Shown: positions 52,381-61,800 of the stretch, in pieces | Position numbering within the stretch: the stretch's first letter is position 1 | Layout: each line of letters opens with the position of its first letter | NCBI GenBank assembly: GCA_021776735.1 | Contig: JAJFFH010000023.1 | Coordinates: 1 to 64,000, forward strand | Reading direction: 5' to 3' | Origin: Planctomycetota bacterium | GTDB lineage: Bacteria > Planctomycetota > PLA2 | Length of the DNA stretch: 64,000 nucleotides | Translations under genes and position numbers: made by a program | Notes under the pieces: generated by a model | What the model saw: only the letters and a program-made list of their open reading frames with translations | Database searches by the model: none | What the model was told of the DNA's origin: nothing

Positions 52381-54882
52381 CTACCGGCGGTGGACGACCT
52401 TGCCGTTGGCTACTACGCGGACGCAGTGGGTGGCGTACTCCAGGGGGTCGCCGTCGAAGCAGGCGAACGTCGCCGGCATGCCGGGTTTCAGCGAGCCGAA
52501 TCGGTCTTCGATACCCAACAGGCGGGCGGGTTCGCTCGTGACCGCGCGTAGCGCGCGCGTGTGGCCGAGTCCGTTTGCGGCGGCGACGCCCGCTTCAAAC
52601 AGGATGACCCGCGTCTTGGGGACGTAGCTCTCGTAGCCCGACGTGATCGCCACGGGCACACCCGCGTCCGCGAGTCGGGCGGCGTTTTCCAACGTGGTGT
52701 TGAACGTCTGCAGGCTGCCTGCGCGCTGCATCGTCGGTGCGGCGAACACGGCGACGCCCGCCGCCTTCAGCTCCTTGGCGGCAAGGAAACCTTCCGTTGC
52801 CTGGCTGAGGACAGCCTTGAGCTTGAACTCGCGCGCGATGCGCAACGCCGTCAGCAGATCGTCCTCGCGGTGCGCCACAAACAGCGCGGGCAGCTCGCCG
52901 CGCGCGCATGCGGTGAGTACTTCGCGTCCGGGTCCTTCGGAGCGGTCGGAATCATCGCCGTCTGTTCGCTTTTTTGGATTCAGCGCCTCCCCAAAGGCCC
53001 GTCGAATGATCGCCGCCACACCCATGCGCGTGCCAGGCGCCTTGCCACCGCGTCGCTTGGCGGACTCGCCGAGGTTGAAGACGAGTGCGGACGGAAACTT
53101 CACGGTCGCGGCGGCGGTCGTGCCGGCGTACGTAGTGAAGACCCCCGCTTGCCCGGCAACGGCTGCGCGCGGGCCGGGCACGGCGTGGATCGCGACGATG
53201 CCGTGCGCGAGCAGGTAGCGCACGAGCCGTTCGCGCGGGTTGAAGCCGTCGAGCACGCGCAGGTCCGCGTTCACGTTCTCGACGGTCTCTTGCAGATCCT
53301 GGTCCGCCGCCACGTTCAGCGCGCCCGAGAGGCCAGCCGATGCGTGCGCGTCAACAAGGCCCGGCGTGACCCACGCAGCGCCCACGACGAGAATGTCTTT
53401 TTGCGGCGGCTGGTCCGTGATCTCCACGATCTTGCCGTTGGCCACGCGCAGGTAGACGTTGCTCCGTGTTTTCTCGCCGTCGAACAGTGCGCCCGCGTGG
53501 ACGACGTAGCCCTGCTCGAGTTTCCACGCCCCCCGCCCCGGCTCCGGGTTCTTGGCCGGCGCGGGCGCCGCGGTCGGCTCGTAGCGCTTGCTCCGCATGC
53601 GCGCGCGCACGTGGTGGCCGCCCGTCGCGTGGCGCAGGTCGTCTTCGTTCGAGCGGTCGAAGACGCGCCGCCCTTCGATCCAGGTGCCGAGTACGTGCGT
53701 GTACACCGAGAACGGTTCACCCGACAGCAAGACGAGATCGCCGTCCTTGCCTGTCTCTATCGAGCCGATCCGCTTGTCCAGGTGCATCATCTTCGCGCCG
53801 TTGATCGTGAGCGCGCGCAGGGCGTCGCCGCGCTTCATCCCGCCGCGCACGCACAGCGCCGCGGTGCGCAGGAAGAAGCGGCTCTCCGTGACGGGATCGT
53901 CGGTGTTGATCGCGACGAGGACGCCCGCCGCGGTCGTTTCGCCGGGGGTTTCGAAGCGCAGGTTGAGTGCCTCGGGCTTGCCGCCGGGCGAATCGACGAT
54001 CGTGTGCGAGCAGGCCACGCCACGCTTCGCGATCTCTTTCGCGACGAGGTACCCCTCGGTCGCGTGCTGCAACACGAGCTCGAACCCGAACTCGTCGCGC
54101 AGCCGCAGCGCGGAGAGGATGTCGTCGGCGCGATGCGTGTGGAAGTGCACCGTGCGCCGGCCCTCCAGGATTTCCACGACGGGCTCGAGCGCCAGGTTGC
54201 GGGGATGACTCGGATCCTGTCTGCGCTTGTCGCGGTACTTCCGCGCCTTGAGAAAGATCGCGCGCTGCAGCGCCATGACCTTCATGCGCGTCGCGGGCGC
54301 CTTCCCGTGGCTGCCGTACGACCGCTTGGGATTCTCGCCGTTCGCCATCTTCATGCCGGACGGCCCGCCCTTCAGGTCGATGAGCATCGCCTCGACCGTG
54401 CGCCCGCGCAGTTTCACGTACGCCGTCTGACCGCCCATCACGTTCGCGGAGCCGGGCATGATGTTCGCCGTGGTGATGCCCCCCGCGACCCCCTGCCGGA
54501 TTCCGGGGTCACGCGGATAGATCGAATCGATCGCGCGCACGAGACTCTGCACCGGCCCCGTACCCTCGTTGCCGTCGGAATTCGCGACGACGCGCGGCCG
54601 CGCATACACCCCAAGGTGGCTGTGCGTGTCAACGAGCCCCGGAATCACGACCTTGCCGCGCCCGTCGATCACCCTCGCGCCTTTGGGCACGGCAACGTCG
54701 CTCGCCGCCCCGACCGCCGCGATCTTGCCGCCCTTCAGAACGACCGTGCCCGGATCGATCACGCCTTTCGTGACGGTGTAGATCTTCGCGCCGCGAATCA
54801 CGACAGTGCCCCCGTCCTGCCCGAAGGCGAGTTGGGAGAGGAGGAGCAAACCGAAAAAGAGCGTACGGACGGCGATGTTCAT
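52381..54882 (-). CDS. exported double amidohydrolase; second half degenerate
   Basis: 833 residues, roughly two imidazolonepropionase-like amidohydrolase units in tandem. A signal peptide (MNIAVRTLFFGLLLLSQLAFG) precedes the first unit (20-430), which has PGLVDTHSHLG and HFHTHRADD metal-site histidines, a DDPVTESRF Asp, and a closing GSIETGKDGDLVLLSG. The second unit (about 465-833) has the same frame (PGLVDAHASAGLSG, VAHREDDLLTALR, FGSLKPGMPATFACFDG) but has lost the HxH. So only the first looks catalytic. Family members hydrolyse peptides or cyclic amides in the periplasm. A 13-mer repeat overlaps codons 2-7 and another lies in the second unit. Confidence 0.85.
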   Translation of the reverse strand: MNIAVRTLFFGLLLLSQLAFGQDGGTVVIRGAKIYTVTKGVIDPGTVVLKGGKIAAVGAASDVAVPKGARVIDGRGKVVIPGLVDTHSHLGVYARPRVVANSDGNEGTGPVQSLVRAIDSIYPRDPGIRQGVAGGITTANIMPGSANVMGGQTAYVKLRGRTVEAMLIDLKGGPSGMKMANGENPKRSYGSHGKAPATRMKVMALQRAIFLKARKYRDKRRQDPSHPRNLALEPVVEILEGRRTVHFHTHRADDILSALRLRDEFGFELVLQHATEGYLVAKEIAKRGVACSHTIVDSPGGKPEALNLRFETPGETTAAGVLVAINTDDPVTESRFFLRTAALCVRGGMKRGDALRALTINGAKMMHLDKRIGSIETGKDGDLVLLSGEPFSVYTHVLGTWIEGRRVFDRSNEDDLRHATGGHHVRARMRSKRYEPTAAPAPAKNPEPGRGAWKLEQGYVVHAGALFDGEKTRSNVYLRVANGKIVEITDQPPQKDILVVGAAWVTPGLVDAHASAGLSGALNVAADQDLQETVENVNADLRVLDGFNPRERLVRYLLAHGIVAIHAVPGPRAAVAGQAGVFTTYAGTTAAATVKFPSALVFNLGESAKRRGGKAPGTRMGVAAIIRRAFGEALNPKKRTDGDDSDRSEGPGREVLTACARGELPALFVAHREDDLLTALRIAREFKLKAVLSQATEGFLAAKELKAAGVAVFAAPTMQRAGSLQTFNTTLENAARLADAGVPVAITSGYESYVPKTRVILFEAGVAAANGLGHTRALRAVTSEPARLLGIEDRFGSLKPGMPATFACFDGDPLEYATHCVRVVANGKVVHRR
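52953..52965 (-). repeat. 13-mer repeat, one mismatch
   Basis: ACAGACGGCGATG in the second amidohydrolase unit; encodes RTDGDD in a charged surface-like loop. Confidence 0.65.
54865..54877 (+). repeat. 13-mer repeat, exact
   Basis: Covers codons 2-6 of the amidohydrolase gene (on the other strand encodes NIAVR at the start of the signal peptide). Preceded by AGAGCGT. Confidence 0.85.
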
Positions 54883-54910
54883 GGCGCTCAGAGTGTAATT
54901 CCACGCGAAG

Positions 54911-54939
54911 TTGTCACCGCAGCACTTTCCGGCGCACTA
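54911..54939 (+). promoter_or_regulatory. candidate ECF promoter of sigma fusion 1
   Basis: TTGTCACC (54911-54918) and CACTA (54935-54939) are 16 bp apart. The same pair, 17 bp apart, precedes the second fusion gene. The proposed start GTG lies 7 nt past CACTA, so a transcript would begin at or next to it. Confidence 0.5.
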
Positions 54940-54946
54940 TTCACCC

Positions 54947-57900
54947 GTGCTCGACTCCGCTGGGCTCGATGGGCTGATCGCGCGTTACCTGAAAGACCGG
55001 GACGAAGGTGCCATCGAGGAGCTGGTGCGCCGGACCCGACCACGGCTCTTGGCCGCCGCCCGCCGCATCGGCAAGCCCCAGGACGCCGAAGACGCCGTCC
55101 ACGCGGCGTATCTGTCACTGCTGCTCAAGACCGAGCTGGAGGCGCCCGTCCTGCCGTGGCTGATGCGCGCGGTCGTGCGCATCGCGTACCGCAACAAGGC
55201 GAAGTCCCGGCGGCTCCGGGAGGTTGCCGAAAAGCTGCAGCGGCCCGCGGAACAGCCGGGACCCGCGGACACGGCCATCCGCACCGAGGAAATCGTCGTC
55301 CTGCGCCGACGCATGGCGGATCTCCCGGCCCTGTATCGAGATCCAATGGTCTTGCACTACCTCGAAGGACTACCGACCGCCGACGTCGCCTTGTTGCTCG
55401 ACGTCGGCCGCGACGCCGTCAAGAAACGCCTTGAGCGCGCGCGCAAACTGCTGCGCGGCGGCGGCCCGGTTCGGCTGCGCGCGCACGCGTGGCTCGCTCT
55501 GTCGTGGGGAGGAACCGTCATGAAAAAGAAGACTGTCTTGACCGGAACACTTGTCGTGTTGCTCCTGGGCGGCGTCGCGACGTGGCGGAGTGTCGGGCGT
55601 GATTCGGTGGAGCCGGGGAACCGAGCGCAACGTGGCGAACGGACGGCGAGTTCTACGGAGGCAGCGCCTGCTCCGACGGTGCCTGAGGCCGAACAGGAGG
55701 AGCTGGCGGCCGGCGCACGGGTCACGGGTCGGGTTGTCGATGCGCAAGGGCGCGGTGTCGGTGGGGTGCAGGTCATCGCCGATCCGTGGACGATGGAGGG
55801 CTCGATCGACCCGTCCAGTGTCAAGGCGCCCGCCTCGACCGTGCGGAGCGAAGCGGACGGTTCGTTTGTATTACCGGTGAGCGACGCGCCGGGGTTCAAC
55901 GTTTCCGCGTACGGCTCGACGGGCCATGGGGAACTCGCCACGGTGCGCGCGGGCGACAACATCGAGCTCACGCTGCGTCCGTGGCGCTCCTTTTTTGGGC
56001 AAGTCAAGGACACCGACGGCAAGGTCGTATCCGGCGCGCGCGTGCGCTGGATGGGCCTCAAGGGCGGAACCGCGATCGAGCGCAAGACTGTTTCCGGCGA
56101 GGACGGGAGCTATCGGCTCGAGCGCGTACCCCATGCCGGCGTGAACCAGCGCTGGATAGAGGTGCGGGCGGACGGATACGCGCCGCTGTTTTTTGCGCAA
56201 GGTGCGCATCCCTCGCGGCGGGAGAACCGGCTCGACCTGATCGTCCTGCGGGGCATCACGCTGCGCGGCATCGTCGTGGACGGCGTGACCCAAAAACCGC
56301 TGCCCCTGGTGCGCGTCGTGTTGTGGTCCAACGAAGGCACCGGAGTCGTTCACAACCGCCGCGGCGGCGTCCGGATCCGCAACCCGTTTACGCCGCGCGC
56401 GCTTGGAGACACGCGCGCCGACGAGCAGGGCCGTTTCACGTTCACGCATCTTCCGGTGCAGGGCTTTCACCCGATGGACATGCATCGGGGATTGGGCGCC
56501 GCCGGGGCGTTTGTCGAGGGCTACATCTGTGCGCCTGCGCAGGTGAACGTCGGCGATACGGCACTCAAGATCGTCTGCTGGCCCGCCGCCGAGGTCGCCG
56601 GACGCGTGGTTGATCCCGACGGCAAGCCGCTCGCGAACGTGATGGTGTTCGCGTTCAACGCCGGTCGCAAGCTCGCGTGGCGACCGGCACTCTATCGGAA
56701 GCTCGGTTCACACTCGGTTCGAACCGGTACGGACGGACGGTTCTTGCTGCCTCGCGTCGCGGCCGGCGAAAACGCGATCCACGCGCGACCTGCGTGGTGG
56801 CCGAGCATGTTCAGCCGCGACAATTCGGTCAAGATCATCGCTCGGGCGGGACTGCGCGTGACCACCCCCGACATCGTCGTGAAGCCGCTGGAGCACGATC
56901 ACATCGACGTCGAGGTGGTGGACGAGAAGAACCAGCCGGTCTGGAACGCGCGGGCGAGTTACGCGCACATCGGCTTTGCCCGGAGCACGGATCAACACGG
57001 CCGTGTGCGTCTGTACGATCACGCGCGGCACGGTTCGAGCGGGGCGCCGCACTACCTTTACGTGCGCGCCGATGGACGGGTGGCGCACGCGCAGCCGGTG
57101 GATCCGAAAGTCGAGGACCGGATCCGCGTCGAATTGCGACCGGGGCGGTCGGTCTCCGGCAAGGTGGTGTATGCCGACGGGAGCCCCGTCAAAGGCGCTT
57201 CGGTGTGGGCAACGCCGCTCGGGGCCAGTCTGGAAAAGGGGGCCTACCTGCCGCATCCGTATCGCGACGGCGGGCCCGCGCTGCTCTGGTACTCCCACGC
57301 GCGTACGGGACCGAAGGGCACGTTCGCTTTGGACAGCGCGCCCCGGAGATGCGAGCTGCAGGTCGGTGCGGCCGGCCGCTGGACTCGGGCCGAGGCACGC
57401 GACGGCGTGACCGTCGTCGTGGAATCGCCGCCGCCCGAGCCGCCGGTGGGCGATGTCAACGGCACGGTCCGCGATGCGACCACGGGCAAGCCGGTCCTGC
57501 GCGTCGATGCGTCGTGCGTGCAGGGACAGACCTCGCTGCCCGGCAAGATGCCGGGGCCCGGAAAGTTCCGCGTGGTCGGCCTCAAGAAAGGCGAATGGTT
57601 GTTGCAGGTGCGCGCGAAGGGCTACATCCCGTTCCGAAAAAACGTGCAGGCCGGCGCGACGCTCGACATCACCTTGCGCCGTGCGCCGACACTGCACGGA
57701 AGAATCGGCGGCACGGCGCGCCTCGATCTGGACAACGTTCGGCTGTATTTCTGCAACGAGTACGGCGAGTACTCCGGCTCGACCGCCATCGGCAAGGACG
57801 GCACCTACGAGCTGAAAGGCATCCTGCCGGGTGGTTGGCGGCCGATCCTGCTCGACAAGAAATACAAGCTCGTACCCGGCGTGGCGGCGGGAGGGCATCC

Positions 57901-58201
57901 GGTCGCAAAGCTGACGGACGGCGATGCCTCGTTCAATTTCGACCTCGTGGACGGCGGCAGCCTGGAGGTCTCGATCCAGTCGAAGACCCCGCGCCTGTAC
58001 CGCGAGGCACGCTTCACGATCCACGACGAGAACCAACACGTCGTCGTGCAGGCCGAGGGCCGCATGGCCATGGCCGGGAGAACGTGGCCCCTGGAACCCG
58101 GCGAGTACAAGGTCACCCTGAAAACAAAAGACGGCGAATGGACCCACAAGGTGACCGTCCGCGTCGCCGAAACCGCGAAGACGGGCTTTCAGGCCCCGTA
58201 A
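54947..58201 (+). CDS. ECF sigma factor fused to membrane anchor and carboxypeptidase-regulatory-like repeats (1)
   Basis: 1084 residues from GTG 54947, chosen by alignment with the paralogue at 58878; TTG 54911 would lie inside the promoter. Sigma region 2 (about 10-80: RRTRPRLLAAARRIGKPQDAEDAVHAA) and region 4 (about 125-180: DLPALYRDPMVLHYLEGL, GRDAVKKRLERARKLL) are complete. A transmembrane helix (about 195-212) leads to 870 residues of beta-sandwich units of the carboxypeptidase regulatory-like type (GRVVD..G.GVGGV, GRVVDPDGKPLANV, GKVVYADGSPVKGA), about eight in all. At the sigma/helix junction GGAGGA precedes an in-frame ATG (55520), so the membrane part may also be made alone. A 13-mer repeat is at 57914. 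Confidence 0.85.
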   Translation: MLDSAGLDGLIARYLKDRDEGAIEELVRRTRPRLLAAARRIGKPQDAEDAVHAAYLSLLLKTELEAPVLPWLMRAVVRIAYRNKAKSRRLREVAEKLQRPAEQPGPADTAIRTEEIVVLRRRMADLPALYRDPMVLHYLEGLPTADVALLLDVGRDAVKKRLERARKLLRGGGPVRLRAHAWLALSWGGTVMKKKTVLTGTLVVLLLGGVATWRSVGRDSVEPGNRAQRGERTASSTEAAPAPTVPEAEQEELAAGARVTGRVVDAQGRGVGGVQVIADPWTMEGSIDPSSVKAPASTVRSEADGSFVLPVSDAPGFNVSAYGSTGHGELATVRAGDNIELTLRPWRSFFGQVKDTDGKVVSGARVRWMGLKGGTAIERKTVSGEDGSYRLERVPHAGVNQRWIEVRADGYAPLFFAQGAHPSRRENRLDLIVLRGITLRGIVVDGVTQKPLPLVRVVLWSNEGTGVVHNRRGGVRIRNPFTPRALGDTRADEQGRFTFTHLPVQGFHPMDMHRGLGAAGAFVEGYICAPAQVNVGDTALKIVCWPAAEVAGRVVDPDGKPLANVMVFAFNAGRKLAWRPALYRKLGSHSVRTGTDGRFLLPRVAAGENAIHARPAWWPSMFSRDNSVKIIARAGLRVTTPDIVVKPLEHDHIDVEVVDEKNQPVWNARASYAHIGFARSTDQHGRVRLYDHARHGSSGAPHYLYVRADGRVAHAQPVDPKVEDRIRVELRPGRSVSGKVVYADGSPVKGASVWATPLGASLEKGAYLPHPYRDGGPALLWYSHARTGPKGTFALDSAPRRCELQVGAAGRWTRAEARDGVTVVVESPPPEPPVGDVNGTVRDATTGKPVLRVDASCVQGQTSLPGKMPGPGKFRVVGLKKGEWLLQVRAKGYIPFRKNVQAGATLDITLRRAPTLHGRIGGTARLDLDNVRLYFCNEYGEYSGSTAIGKDGTYELKGILPGGWRPILLDKKYKLVPGVAAGGHPVAKLTDGDASFNFDLVDGGSLEVSIQSKTPRLYREARFTIHDENQHVVVQAEGRMAMAGRTWPLEPGEYKVTLKTKDGEWTHKVTVRVAETAKTGFQAP
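55506..55522 (+). promoter_or_regulatory. internal ribosome site and ATG at the sigma/membrane junction (1)
   Basis: GGGGAGGAA ends 5 nt before ATG 55520, in frame with the upstream sigma factor. The new product would start MKKKTVLTGTLVVLLLGG, a perfect positively charged signal-anchor start. Confidence 0.6.
57914..57926 (+). repeat. 13-mer repeat, exact
   Basis: In sigma fusion 1, encoding LTDGDASF near the C-terminus. Confidence 0.85.
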
Positions 58202-58209
58202 GGCCATTT

Positions 58210-58816
58210 CTATTTGAAGAACGGGCGCCAGTCCTCGTCGCCGGGGAACTTCCAGAAAAACCCGCACGCACCGGCGCCGAAGACCGGAACGGAGTCCCGT
58301 GCGAGGAGGGCGCGCACGCGAGGCAACTCCGATAACGGCAGAGCACTTCCCGACTCTCGGGCTCGGGCCACCCACGCGGCCACGGCAGGACGGTGCCCCA
58401 CATGGAATCGACCGAGGTGTCGATGAGCACGGCGACAATTCCCTCCGGTGTCCACGCTCTGTCGTCTCTACGATTCGTGCGTGAAGCTTTCTTGCCTGCG
58501 GATCGCTGATGCGCACCTGTCGCAATTGGCCGCGCCGGCGAACAAACACGCGCCGGTCGGGCGAGGCGGTGTACTCCTCGCGGAGTTCCTCCGTGGCCCG
58601 CGTGAGACGGTCCAGCGCCTCCTTCGGGATCGCGGCGGCTCGATACGACCAAGGCGCTTCGCCTGTGCGGGCGCGGGAGATGACGGTGCCGTCCGCGTAG
58701 GCCACGGAGAGAACGCGATGCAGACCCGGTGCGCCGCGCTCCGCGACCAGTACAACGGCTCTAGGGCCGGTCGCTGCGCAGCCGGCGAGGGCGACAACAA
58801 GTCCCGCGAAACGCAT
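58210..58816 (-). pseudogene. lipoprotein gene with two frame breaks
   Basis: Starts as a lipoprotein (MRFAGLVVALAGCAATG, lipobox LAGC) and continues through RVFVRRRGQLRQVRISDPQARKLHARIVETTE. Near 58470 sense passes to another frame (WTPEGIVAVLIDTSVDSMWGTV) and near 58385 to a third (AVAAWVARARESGSALPL...FWKFPGDEDWRPFFK, stop at 58210). The three pieces together make about 200 plausible residues. Either two indels have inactivated it or the sequence has errors here. Convergent with sigma fusion 1 and divergent from sigma fusion 2. Confidence 0.6.
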
Positions 58817-58832
58817 CCGTAGAATCCTACGG
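58817..58832. promoter_or_regulatory. palindrome between divergent starts
   Basis: CCGTAGAATCCTACGG (6-bp arms, 4-nt centre) directly upstream of the lipoprotein ATG and 6 bp before the TTGTCACC element. A possible operator; no known match. Confidence 0.3.
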
Positions 58833-58837
58833 ATTTT

Positions 58838-58867
58838 TTGTCACCGCTTGTCGGGAACTGCCCACTA
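58838..58867 (+). promoter_or_regulatory. candidate ECF promoter of sigma fusion 2
   Basis: TTGTCACC (58838-58845) followed by CGC and, 17 bp on, CACTA (58863-58867). The GTG start is 10 nt further. The same elements precede sigma fusion 1, suggesting autoregulation or cross-regulation. Confidence 0.5.
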
Positions 58868-58877
58868 ACGTGGCGGA

Positions 58878-61800
58878 GTGGCTGCACATCTCAACGGTCT
58901 CAGCCTCGAGGAGCTGTTCGCGCGGTATCTGGGCGAGCGTGACGAGCGGGCGATTGCCGCGCTGGTCAAGCGCGTGCGGCCGCGTCTGCTCAGCGTCGCG
59001 CGGCGCATCGGCAATCGGGCGGACGCCGAGGACTCGGTGCAGACCGCGTTCTTGTCGCTCGTGCACCGGCAGGGCCCGTTTCATGCGCCCGTCTTGCCGT
59101 GGTTGATCACCGCGGTCGTACGCACGGCATATGCGGCGAAGGCCGCGCGCGACAAGCAGGTCTTGTTGGCCGAACGCTTGGCGCGGGTTCCGGTTGATCC
59201 GTCGCCGTCGGTCGTCGGTGCGGCGATCGGCGCGGAGGAAGCCGAACGTTTGCGCGCGCGGGTCGATCGTCTGCCCGCGAAGTACCGCGACGCGGTCGTG
59301 CTGCACTACTTTCAGGGCCTCTCCACGTCCGAGGCCGCGCTGCTGCTCTGTGTTTCGCAGCCGGCGGTCAAAAAGCGCCTCGAACGGGCGCGCCGGCTGT
59401 TGCGCGCGGATCATCCGCGCGTCGCGGGTCTGGCGCTGGCTGTTCCCTGGGCGCTGCATGACGCGGCGGCGTTCGCTGCCGCCGCGGGAGGAGGATTGCT
59501 CATGTCCAAAAACATCGCCGTCCTTGGCTGTGTCCTGTTGCTGGGCCTCGGTGGCAGCGCTATCTGGATGACCCGCGATACGCCCGCTCGCGATCGGGCG
59601 ACTCGGGTCGAACCCGCCGAGGGGCCCGCGGCCGCGCCGACATCCGCATCGACTGCGGACAAGAAGGGCGGTCTGCCTGCAAAGGCTGCGGAGGATGGAA
59701 AACGCGAGGGCTTGTTCGGGGTCGTTGTCGATCCGGCCGGGAACCCCGTGGCGGATGCGAGGGTCGTGGCGTGGTGGGGCAAGCGCGGCTTTGCGCCCAC
59801 GACGACCGGGCGTGACGGGAGATTCGTGCTCCGTCCCGGAGGCTACCTCGCGATGGTCAAGGAGGTACCGGTGCACGTTGTCGCGGACGGTTTTGCACGG
59901 GCGATGGTCAAGCTGCACCGCGACCAGGGCGCGCGGATCGTTCTGGGGAAAGGCGGCGTGCTGCGCGTTGTCGTGCGGGGCGACGAGGGAGCGGTTGCCG
60001 CCGCGCCGGTCTGGCTGTGCGATGGAACCAAGCCGTTGCCGCGAAACCAGTGGCAGCGGTACGCGTATCTCTTTGAGCAGAAAACGGATGCGAACGGCGT
60101 GGTCGAGTTTTCCGTTGCAGCCGGGCGCTACCGGCCCTGCGTGCGCGCGCCGGGTCTGGTGCCTCAGGACGGCGAGCCCGTCGATGTGGTCGTCGGCGAA
60201 ACGGTGAAGGCGACGTTCGCGGTCGGGCAGGGCACGACGTTCGACATCACGGTCGAGGACGACGACGGACAGCCGGTCGCGGGGGCCGATGTGGAAGTGC
60301 GCGGGCCGCTCAAGTCGGGTGGTCGCGGCAAGACCGATGAGCGGGGTCGGATCCTGATCGGCGGCATCGCTCCGCCGTCGAATGATCCCGCCCCGCACAG
60401 CTATGCATCCGACCGCGTGTCGTGGCATGTGGAGGCGCCCGGTTTTGCCGCGCGGTTCAGTCATCGCCCGGCGCCGCGCCAGGCTGGCCGTGAAGTCCTC
60501 ACCGTGAAGTTGCGGCGCGGTGTTCCCGTTCGGCTGCGTGTGGTCGATCGACGTGGCAACCCGGTTTCTGCAGAGGTGAATGGCGTCTACGCACGTCGGA
60601 CCGGCGGCACCCTGAACCGGCGGTTCGGGGGCAAGACCGACGAGCACGGTTGGATCGATCTCGGGGCGCACGGGTCCGGCGAGCGTGAGGTCTGGGTTCG
60701 TGCGACCGGCTACGTCGCACACGGGGAGAAGTTTCGCGTCGGGACCAAGGCTGTGAGTCGAACCGTACGTCTGACTCGGGCCGACGTTGTCCTCCGCGGC
60801 GTCGTGCTGCTCCCCGATGGGCGATCCGCTTCGCAGGGCACAATCTCGATTCGCCTCGCCGGGCGGAAGACATCGGTCTCGGCGCGTGGAGTGATTTCTT
60901 CGGAGGGGGAGTTCGAGCTCAAGGGCGTCCCGGAGGGCGCGCTCGAGGTGGGCGTGCTCGCGGACAACTTTGTGGAGCAGGTGTTTCCCATGGACGTCGA
61001 GGCGGGCATGGTCCGGGAGAGCATGACCTTGACGTTGCGGGCCGGTGCCGAACTGCGCGGTCGCGTCGTCTCGCGCGAGGGCCGGAACCTGGCGGGCGTG
61101 TCCGTGGCGCTGGAACAGCAGATCGAGAAGGGTGCCGCTGTCCACATCGTGAACCGCGGCAAAACCGTATCGTCCGCGGACGGGACGTTTCGATTCCTCG
61201 GGCTCGGTCCGAAAAAGTACCGGATGCGTGCGCGCTCCGATGCGTGGCGGCCGGTGGCCGTGTTCGGGCAGGAAGTCCGGGGCGGAGAGGACGTCGTCGT
61301 CGAGATGAAGCCGGCGAGTGAACCAAGCGGGATTGCTCTGCTCGTGCGCGTCACGTCCGAGAACGACCGTAAGATCGAGGGCAGGATCACGATGCAGTAC
61401 CTCGTGAATGGGAGGAACTGGATCGCGTACTCGCAGCGCCGTCGCAAGGGTGGTCTGGTCGAGTTTTCGTTTCCCAATCCTGCGGGCACGTACGACTTGA
61501 AGTTCACCGCGCCGGGCCATATCGGCACGACGGTCCGTGGTGTACGGATCGTTGATCAGTCCGATCCGTCCCCGATTGATGTTCAGCTCTCCCGTGGCGC
61601 TGTCGTGCGGCTTCGCTGTCTCGACGCGCAAGGCAAGCCGTTGACGGGTTTGTCCGTGGCGTGCTGGAGTCAGCAGGTCCGGACGGGACCGGACGGCATC
61701 TGCGAGATCTCAGGGCTCGAGCCTGGGCCGGTGGACCTCCGTGTGCACCAGGTCGGAGCGCACTATGTCCGTGGTCGCGCGCGACTGCGCGCGCCGGGCC

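Noticed and set aside
52561..61631. Very long antisense open frames over the amidohydrolase and sigma fusion genes (up to 950 codons)
   Set aside because: They are Arg/Ala/Gly/His-rich shadows caused by GC-rich third positions, with no domain motif, and they lie opposite well-supported genes.
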